This document shows, piece by piece, positions 6,871 to 10,742 of a DNA stretch of 10,742 nucleotides. The DNA is from Micromonosporaceae bacterium (lineage in GTDB: Bacteria > Actinomycetota > Actinomycetes > Mycobacteriales > Micromonosporaceae), in the NCBI GenBank assembly GCA_019690055.1, contig JADGGF010000108.1, forward strand, positions 1-10,742, written 5' to 3'. Both the position numbers and the translations under genes were made by a program. Below the pieces are notes generated by a model, which made no database searches, was not told the DNA's origin, and worked only from the letters and a program-made list of their open reading frames with translations. Within the stretch, counting starts at the first letter, position 1; each line of letters starts with the position of its first letter.

Positions 6871-7116
6871 CCGTCCTCGTCGGCGCCGGTCTGGTCGGAA
6901 CGCGGCCAGGGCCTCGACGGGCGGGCCTCGCCGGTTGGCGCCGATCTCGTTGGCACCCGCCCGGTCGGCGGGCTGTGTCGAGTTTGTCACGTGACTCGAC
7001 CGCCTTTGTGCGTAACCCGCCGGTGGTCGCGGCGCGGGGAGCGGGGCAGGATGTAAGGGCCTGTCACCGGCCCGGCCTGAGCATGCGGTTCACGTGTCGC
7101 TTGTGGGGAGCACGAA
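6871..7116. promoter_or_regulatory. Divergent pepN/nitroreductase control region
   Basis: These 246 bases separate the chosen pepN start from the nitroreductase start and must contain both promoters. About 6871-6990 may instead be a pepN 5' extension (open in frame back to GTG 6990) or an untranslated leader. I see no convincing -35/-10 pair, operator palindrome or riboswitch. The nitroreductase ribosome site is GGGGAG at 7105-7110. Confidence 0.4.
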
Positions 7117-7731
7117 ATGACCGATGTGGACCTGTGGGTGGATCCGGCCTGCCCGTGGGCGTGGATCACCTCTCGCTGGCTGCTCGAGGTTGAGCGCGTC
7201 CGTGACGTGCGGGTGCGCTTCCACGTGATGAGCCTGTCCGTGCTCAACGAGCATCGGGAGGTGTCCGACAAGTACCGCGAGCTGCTTGATTCGGCCTGGG
7301 GCCCGGTGCGGGTGCTGACCGCGGCCGAGCAGGCGTACGGTTCCGGCGTGCTGCGCCCGCTCTACGACGCCATGGGCACCCGGGTCCACCTCCGCCGTAC
7401 GGGCCTGGGCCGGGACATGATCATCGGGGCGCTCCAAGAGGCGGGACTGCCGGTGTCGCTGGCCGCGGCCGCCACCTCCACCGAGTACGACGCCCAACTG
7501 CGGGCCAGCCACACCGCCGGCATGGCGCCCGTGGGCGAGGACGTCGGCACCCCGGTGATCCACGTGCCCCGGGTGGACGGCGAACCGATCGCTTTCTTCG
7601 GCCCGGTCATCACCCCCGCCCCGCGGGGCGAGGCCGCCGGCCGCCTCTGGGACGGCGTACTCGCCGTGGCCGGCACCGACGGCTTCTTCGAACTCAAACG
7701 AACCCGCACCCGCGGCCCGATCTTCACCTGA
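7117..7731 (+). CDS. Mycothiol-dependent nitroreductase / DsbA-family protein (Rv2466c-like)
   Basis: A 204-residue cytoplasmic thioredoxin-fold protein closely resembling M. tuberculosis Rv2466c, a mycothiol-dependent reductase known for activating nitro prodrugs and linked to oxidative stress. Matching blocks include ITSRWLLEVERVRD (17-30), HVMSLSVLNE (36-45), AWGPVRV (60-66), SHTAGMAPVGEDVGTPVIHV (131-150, cis-proline P146), FFGPV (160-164) and the end FELKRTRT (191-198). The active site is C12-P-W-A15, where Rv2466c has CPWC. C12 is the only cysteine in the protein, so turnover would rely on a mixed disulfide with mycothiol and not an internal disulfide; I believe CPWA is also common in streptomycete homologues. 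ATG 7117 has GGGGAG six bases upstream. Divergent from pepN, as in mycobacteria; element B lies just downstream. Function is by homology. Confidence 0.9.
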   Translation: MTDVDLWVDPACPWAWITSRWLLEVERVRDVRVRFHVMSLSVLNEHREVSDKYRELLDSAWGPVRVLTAAEQAYGSGVLRPLYDAMGTRVHLRRTGLGRDMIIGALQEAGLPVSLAAAATSTEYDAQLRASHTAGMAPVGEDVGTPVIHVPRVDGEPIAFFGPVITPAPRGEAAGRLWDGVLAVAGTDGFFELKRTRTRGPIFT

Positions 7732-7757
7732 CCCCCTCTGGCCCCCCGTGGGCTGTT

Positions 7758-7817
7758 TGTGTCAGGAAGGACGCCTTGTTGACGGTTTTTGCCTAGGAAG
7801 GACGCCTTCCTGACACA
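7758..7817. repeat. Inverted-repeat element B
   Basis: Second copy of the element seen at 4215-4268 (49/54 identical, same orientation). TGTGTCAGGAAGG (7758-7770) pairs perfectly over 13 bp with CCTTCCTGACACA (7805-7817). Inside, a 3-base acg/acg mismatch is followed by CCTT/AAGG pairing, and each half contains its own mini-palindrome AAGG-acg-CCTT. The centre is ttgacggtttttgcc. It lies 26 bases after the nitroreductase stop and 70 bases before the DUF1015 start, so it may terminate the nitroreductase transcript; the T-run is in the loop and not after the stem, so it is not a classical intrinsic terminator. Confidence 0.8.
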
Positions 7818-7875
7818 GGGACATGGGGGGCGCGGGTGGCGGTGCCCTCGGCGACGGTGAGGTTGGGCGGCGGGG

Positions 7876-7881
7876 TACGTT
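7876..7881 (+). promoter_or_regulatory. -10 box (TACGTT) for leaderless DUF1015 transcript
   Basis: TACGTT matches the actinobacterial TANNNT -10 consensus and lies six bases before ATG 7888, which would place transcription start at the A of the start codon. No ribosome site precedes the gene, consistent with a leaderless message. Inferred from sequence alone. Confidence 0.5.
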
Positions 7882-7887
7882 GCGGGC

Positions 7888-9132
7888 ATGAGTGTGGTGG
7901 TGCATCCCATTAAGCGAGCGCTGCTCTCGAATGGCGGGACGGGGGCGCGCAACTACGACGAGTTCGCCGACGACGCCGAGATCACGGAGATCATCGCGGC
8001 GAACCCCGACAGCGCGCTGGCGATCGAGATGCCCCACCGGGCCCCCGACAGCCTGGGCCGGACGTTCACGGCCGCCCTGCCGGACGCCGTGGCCCGCCTC
8101 GACCGCGCCCGCGCCGCGGGGCGGTACACCCCGGTCGACGACGCGCTGGTGCTCTACCGCATCGCCGACCCCGACCGGCCGGATGCGGCGGCGTACGGGC
8201 TCTTCGCCATGGTCGATACTGATCAGATCTCGACGTCGGCCGACGAGCCCGGTCGGGTGATCCGCAACGAGGACGTGTTCATCGAGAAGGTTCGGGAGCG
8301 GGTGGCCCTCGCCGACGCGACGCGACACCTCCTGTCACCCGTGTTGCTCCTGCAGACCGGCCGGGATTCGTCGCCCGGGGCAACCGGTGCCGCGCCCACC
8401 GACGCCCGGCTGCACGATCGGCTGCGCGCGCTCGCCGGCTCGCTCGGGGCACCCCACGTGACCGATATCGATCATGTTGGCCGGGAGCACGCCGTGTGGC
8501 CGATCCGGGCCGACGACCCGGCGGCGGCCGAGCTCGCCGAGCTCGCCGGGCGCGGCGAGCTGGTCGTGGCCGACGGCAACCACCGCAGCCTCGCCGCCCA
8601 GATCGGGGGGCTGCGCCGGTTCCTGGCCGTCATCACCACGCCGGCCTCGGTCGCGATCCAGCCCTACCACCGCCTGGTGACCCACACGTCCGTGCCGCTG
8701 CCGGACCTCCTCGACCGCCTCGTTGCCGCCGGCGCGGCGGTCAGCGAGGCCGCGGTCGGCATCCCCGAGCAGGGCACGGTGCTGCTCTACGCGGGCGGGC
8801 AGGCGTGGGCCGTGCGGCTGCCGGTGCCGGCCGAGGGCGAGGTCGTCGATCGGATGGACCACACGATCGTGGAGCGGCTGGTGCTGGGCGACGTGCTGGG
8901 CCTGGAGCCGGGGGACAAGCGGATCGTGTACGTGGGCGGGGACTACCCGCCGGAGTGGCTCGCGTCCGAAGTGGACTCGGGTCGGGCGGAGCTGGCGGTC
9001 CTGATCGCCCCGGTGACCGTCGACCAGTTCGTGGCGGTGAACCTGGCTCGGCAGAAGATGCCGCGCAAGAGCACGTGGTTCACCCCGAAGGCCCGCGCCG
9101 GCCTGGTCCTCGCGGATCTGTCCGCCGAGTAG
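7888..9132 (+). CDS. DUF1015 family protein
   Basis: A 414-residue cytoplasmic protein of the widespread DUF1015 family, whose biochemical role I do not know. Family marks visible: YDEFADDAEI (23-32), EMPHRAPDSLGR (47-58), YRIADPD (90-96), the RNEDVF...KVRERVAL segment (126-141), VVADGNHRSLAAQIGG (226-241), PYHRLVT (259-265) and, near the C-terminus, QKMPRKSTWFTPKARAGLVLADL. The ADG-x-HR signature is here ADGNHR; many members have ADGHHR. There is no signal peptide or membrane helix. The length is normal for the family and codon use resembles its neighbours. ATG 7888 is preferred because the usual N-terminus of the family follows directly and a -10 box sits six bases upstream. It lies between the nitroreductase and rpiB genes, which I recall as adjacent in mycobacteria, so it is probably a lineage-specific insertion into a conserved block. 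Confidence 0.88.
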   Translation: MSVVVHPIKRALLSNGGTGARNYDEFADDAEITEIIAANPDSALAIEMPHRAPDSLGRTFTAALPDAVARLDRARAAGRYTPVDDALVLYRIADPDRPDAAAYGLFAMVDTDQISTSADEPGRVIRNEDVFIEKVRERVALADATRHLLSPVLLLQTGRDSSPGATGAAPTDARLHDRLRALAGSLGAPHVTDIDHVGREHAVWPIRADDPAAAELAELAGRGELVVADGNHRSLAAQIGGLRRFLAVITTPASVAIQPYHRLVTHTSVPLPDLLDRLVAAGAAVSEAAVGIPEQGTVLLYAGGQAWAVRLPVPAEGEVVDRMDHTIVERLVLGDVLGLEPGDKRIVYVGGDYPPEWLASEVDSGRAELAVLIAPVTVDQFVAVNLARQKMPRKSTWFTPKARAGLVLADLSAE

Positions 9133-9247
9133 CCCGAGCGGCGAGGAACGAGCCGTGAGGGCGGATCGGCCATCGTGGGTGGGCCGAGTAGCCGTCCGTC
9201 CCGGTGGTGGGCGAGGGGCACCTGTGCGCGCGGGACGCAGCGGCAGC

Positions 9248-9253
9248 GATACT
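9248..9253 (+). promoter_or_regulatory. -10-like box (GATACT) upstream of rpiB
   Basis: GATACT lies six bases before ATG 9260, the spacing expected for a leaderless transcript. It matches TANNNT less well than the boxes before the DUF1015 and monooxygenase-like genes (G at the first position). No clear ribosome site precedes this start. Confidence 0.35.
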
Positions 9254-9259
9254 GCTGCG

Positions 9260-9733
9260 ATGCGGGTTTACCTGGGGTCCGATCATGCCGGGTTCGATCT
9301 GAAGCGTTACCTCATCGAGAAGCTGACCGAACGCGGGGATGAGCCGGTCGACATCGGGCCGACCGTGCTCGATCCGGAGGACGACTACCCCCCGTTCTGC
9401 CTGCACACCGCGTACCGGGTGGTCACCGACCCGGGCAGCCTCGGTATCGTCATTGGTGGATCTGGCAACGGTGAGCAGATCGCCGCGAACAAGGTGCCGG
9501 GGGTGCGGGCGGCGCTGGCCTGGAGCGAGGTGACCGCGCGTCTGGCCCGGCAGCACAACGACGCGAACATCGTGGCGCTGGGTGCGCGGATGCACTCCGC
9601 GGACGAGGCGTGGAAGATCACGCTCGCCTTCCTCGACACGCCCTTCTCCGGCGAGTCCCGTCACCAGCGGCGCATCGACCAGGTCATGGCCTACGAGCGG
9701 GCGCACACGCTGCCGCCGCTGCCGTCGAGCTGA
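9260..9733 (+). CDS. rpiB: Ribose-5-phosphate isomerase B
   Basis: Interconverts ribose 5-phosphate and ribulose 5-phosphate in the non-oxidative pentose phosphate pathway; RpiB enzymes work as cytoplasmic dimers. At 157 residues it has standard length. Motifs: MRVYLGSDHAGFDLK with substrate-binding D8-H9, the phosphate/active-site loop GGSGNGEQIAANK (66-78), H99-N100 in ARQHNDANI, R110 in GARMHS, and the terminal SRHQRRIDQVMAYERAH block. It is of the mycobacterial type: S68 and E72 occupy the loop where E. coli RpiB uses a catalytic cysteine, and E72 corresponds to the proposed base E75 of M. tuberculosis Rv2465c. ATG 9260 is preferred over an in-frame GTG at 9155 because homologues start MRVYLG. 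Convergent with the DUF6703-like gene 22 bases away. Regulation may be through the -10 box at 9248. Confidence 0.95.
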   Translation: MRVYLGSDHAGFDLKRYLIEKLTERGDEPVDIGPTVLDPEDDYPPFCLHTAYRVVTDPGSLGIVIGGSGNGEQIAANKVPGVRAALAWSEVTARLARQHNDANIVALGARMHSADEAWKITLAFLDTPFSGESRHQRRIDQVMAYERAHTLPPLPSS

Positions 9734-9738
9734 CCCCG

Positions 9739-9754
9739 GGGCCTGCCGCGGCCC
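9739..9754. terminator. Weak candidate terminator between convergent genes
   Basis: GGGCC (9739-9743) can pair with GGCCC (9750-9754) around a six-base loop in the 22-base gap between rpiB and the DUF6703-like gene. The stem is short and such GC pairs arise easily by chance at this base composition. Confidence 0.25.
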
Positions 9755-9755
9755 G

Positions 9756-10016
9756 TCAGAGGGCCTTGACCGTGGCGATGACGGTGAGCACGCAGATGAT
9801 GAGCACGCGCATCACCCGCAGCTGCGGCGGCGTCACGGCGAAGGTGCGGGCGTGCAGCCAGGCCAGGGTGAAGACCACCGCGTAGAGCACCAGGGCACCC
9901 CAGACGCCGGGCAGGAAGAACCCGGCGAGCCCGACCACCAGCGCGCCGATGAAGGCCGCGGTGCGGTTCACCCGGGCCAGCCGGTGCAGGATCGGGTCGG
10001 GGGTCTGCTGGCTCAT
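9756..10016 (-). CDS. Small membrane protein, DUF6703-like
   Basis: An 86-residue integral membrane protein of unknown function. After a short polar N-terminus (MSQQTPDPILHRLARVNRTA) there are three hydrophobic segments, about 21-37 (AFIGALVVGLAGFFLPG), 39-53 (WGALVLYAVVFTLAW) and 69-83 (VMRVLIICVLTVIAT), ending in VKAL. The composition and the P-D-P-x-x-x-R-L-A-x-x-N-x-T-A opening resemble the actinobacterial DUF6703 family, a match from memory. ATG 10016 is chosen because it has GAGGAG just upstream and the residues before it look non-coding (Arg/Gly/Pro-rich). It is convergent with rpiB and divergent from the monooxygenase-like gene, so it should have its own promoter in the 152-base gap at 10017-10168. 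Confidence 0.75.
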   Translation of the reverse strand: MSQQTPDPILHRLARVNRTAAFIGALVVGLAGFFLPGVWGALVLYAVVFTLAWLHARTFAVTPPQLRVMRVLIICVLTVIATVKAL

Positions 10017-10155
10017 GTCTCCTCGTCCACCGGTACGCGTCGGCGCCCGCACCCGGTGCGGCACGCCCTCGCCCCGCGTCCGCACCCACCGCGCCGGCGC
10101 GTCGCCAGGCCGGCGGGCCGACGACGTGATGGCGGGTCCGTTGCGGGGCTGCGAC

Positions 10156-10161
10156 TACCGT
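10156..10161 (+). promoter_or_regulatory. -10 box (TACCGT) for leaderless monooxygenase-like gene
   Basis: TACCGT fits TANNNT and lies seven bases before GTG 10169, so transcription would begin at or next to the start codon. The spacer agcgggc nearly repeats the gcgggc spacer before the DUF1015 start. Inferred from sequence alone. Confidence 0.5.
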
Positions 10162-10168
10162 AGCGGGC

Positions 10169-10693
10169 GTGCTGGGGGTGCTTCGGTTCGAGGTCGCGGA
10201 CGACGACAGGGACTTCCTGCCCGCCGCGCGGGAGGCGCTGGCCGTGTTGGCGGCCCGGCCGGGGTTCCGGTCGGGGCAGCTGGCCCGGGCGTACGACCAG
10301 CCCACCCTGTGGTGCCTGGTCACCGAGTGGGAGTCCGTCGGGGCGTACCGGCGAGCCCTCGGGTCGTTCGAGGTGCGGTCCGTCGCCACGCCGCTGCTGT
10401 CGCGGGCGCTGCCCGAACCGTCGGCGTACGAGCCGCTCGCCACCGTCGGGGCCGGCGAAACCGCCGAGGCTGGCCACAGTGTTGAGGCTGGCCAGAGCGT
10501 CGCGGCTGGCCGGAGTGTCGAGGCTGGCGGTCCGGCCGACGTACGGACCCGGGCGAGTGACCGCGCCGGGCTGGGCCGGATGCTGGGGGACGAGCGGGCG
10601 ACGGCGGGTCCGGCGGCCGCGCCTGCGCCGACGACAGACACCGATACCATCACCGCATGGGGCCGAGACGGTGGGACCAGCCGTGAGCGCTAG
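10169..10693 (+). CDS. Antibiotic biosynthesis monooxygenase-fold protein with repeat-bearing tail
   Basis: Residues 1-90 form a dimeric alpha/beta-barrel (ABM-like) domain: LRFEVADDDRDFLPAAREAL, then AARPGFRSGQLARAYDQPT, the strand WCLVTEWESVGAYRRALGS (48-66), and ATPLLSRALPEPSAYEPL. Family members range from quinol monooxygenases and haem-handling proteins to dimers of unknown role; no cofactor site is evident, so no reaction is assigned. Residues 91-174 are unusual for the family, which is normally about 100 residues: four hexapeptide-like units (EAGHSV, EAGQSV, AAGRSV, EAGG) at 100-121, encoded by an 18-bp tandem repeat, then a Gly/Arg/Ala-rich, probably disordered tail. The tail runs through the likely promoter of the next gene and overlaps its start by 11 bases. 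GTG 10169 is chosen for its -10 spacing and the beta strand that follows. Confidence 0.75.
   Translation: MLGVLRFEVADDDRDFLPAAREALAVLAARPGFRSGQLARAYDQPTLWCLVTEWESVGAYRRALGSFEVRSVATPLLSRALPEPSAYEPLATVGAGETAEAGHSVEAGQSVAAGRSVEAGGPADVRTRASDRAGLGRMLGDERATAGPAAAPAPTTDTDTITAWGRDGGTSRER
10466..10531. repeat. 18-bp tandem repeat in the monooxygenase-like gene
   Basis: Three full and one partial copy: gaggctggccacagtgtt (10466-10483), gaggctggccagagcgtc (10484-10501), gcggctggccggagtgtc (10502-10519), gaggctggcggt (10520-10531). The 18-bp length keeps the reading frame and yields repeated six-residue units (E/A-A-G-x-S-V). Unit-to-unit changes are few, suggesting recent slippage expansion. Confidence 0.85.
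10645..10650 (+). promoter_or_regulatory. -10 box (TACCAT) inside the end of the monooxygenase-like gene
   Basis: TACCAT matches TANNNT and lies six bases before ATG 10657, the same arrangement as the other leaderless-type starts in this window. It would drive the gene that begins at the right edge. It lies within the coding tail of the preceding gene. Confidence 0.4.
10657..10686 (+). CDS. Possible nine-codon leaderless mini-ORF
   Basis: ATG 10657 opens a reading frame of nine codons (MGPRRWDQP) ending at TGA 10684-10686, whose first bases form the GTG start of the next gene (GTGA overlap at 10683-10686). With a -10 box six bases upstream it could be a leader peptide translated from a leaderless message and coupled to the downstream gene. 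It may equally be chance, or mark a frameshift near the true start of that gene. Confidence 0.25.
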   Translation: MGPRRWDQP

Positions 10694-10742
10694 CGGGCAC
10701 CCGGATGCCGGGACCGTAGGGAGGTCCGGCCAGCCACCCGCC
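10683..10742 (+). CDS. Start of an unidentified gene, cut by the window edge
   Basis: GTG 10683 opens a frame that stays open to the end of the window (20 codons beginning MSASGHPDAG). GGTGGGA at 10670-10676 is a reasonable ribosome site six bases upstream. The visible residues are polar, Gly/Pro-rich and not diagnostic, so no function is offered. It overlaps the end of the monooxygenase-like gene by 11 bases. A different frame or start beyond the edge is possible. Confidence 0.35.
   Translation, partial: MSASGHPDAGTVGRSGQPPA

Noticed and set aside
6871..6990. 40-residue N-terminal extension of PepN from GTG 6990
   Set aside because: The added residues are Arg/Pro/Ala-rich and precede the point where homologues begin; kept only as an alternative because a purine-rich ribosome-site-like stretch precedes the GTG.
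5395..7056. A 553-codon open frame on the plus strand opposite pepN
   Set aside because: It is the antisense of a certain M1 aminopeptidase; its translation is Arg/Val/Gly/His-rich with no recognisable domain, as expected for a stop-poor shadow frame in high-GC DNA.
9133..9175. Purine-rich gagcggcgaggaacgagccgtgag motif after the DUF1015 gene
   Set aside because: It resembles repetitive tails seen after actinobacterial genes, but only one copy is here and no clear structure forms, so it was not called as a repeat.
9155..9259. Earlier GTG start for rpiB
   Set aside because: The 35 extra residues are low-complexity Arg/Gly; RpiB proteins of this type begin at MRVYLG.

Overview
This is a high-GC actinobacterial window. 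Gene content and protein style point to Micromonosporaceae (Micromonospora, Salinispora or Actinoplanes relatives), although no rRNA or other definitive marker is present. I see twelve complete protein genes, one partial gene at the right edge, two related intergenic inverted-repeat elements and several short tandem repeats. There is no tRNA, rRNA, CRISPR array, transposase or phage gene.

Layout: an MscS-type mechanosensitive channel (minus, 73-1098) is divergent from an HNH endonuclease (plus, 1263-1814). Next comes a minus-strand pair, a TTG-started small membrane protein overlapping a DUF5130/TPM-like gene (1849-2608). A 300-base gap then leads into a two-gene surface module: an Ig-like secreted membrane protein (2912-3544) and a class F sortase (3602-4201). 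Aminopeptidase N (minus, 4300-6870) converges on the sortase across inverted-repeat element A. Plus-strand genes follow: a mycothiol-dependent nitroreductase/DsbA-like protein (7117-7731), element B, a DUF1015 protein (7888-9132) and ribose-5-phosphate isomerase B (9260-9733). The window ends with a small DUF6703-like membrane protein (minus, 9756-10016), a monooxygenase-fold protein with a repetitive tail (10169-10693) and the first codons of another gene.

HNH, DUF5130, pepN, the mycothiol nitroreductase and rpiB form a neighbourhood that, from memory, matches M. tuberculosis Rv2465c-Rv2469c. Here it carries extra pieces: the sortase module, the DUF1015 gene and the repeat elements. Most of the window is therefore conserved actinobacterial chromosome, not an obvious mobile or defence island.

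The points most worth checking are: a sortase with no arginine after its catalytic cysteine, next to a substrate-like protein with no LPXTG motif; the 54-bp element present twice at 49/54 identity, one copy with a third arm that offers alternative hairpins; -10 boxes placed for leaderless transcription before four successive plus-strand starts; a nitroreductase with a single cysteine (CPWA); and an 18-bp tandem repeat in the tail of the monooxygenase-like gene.
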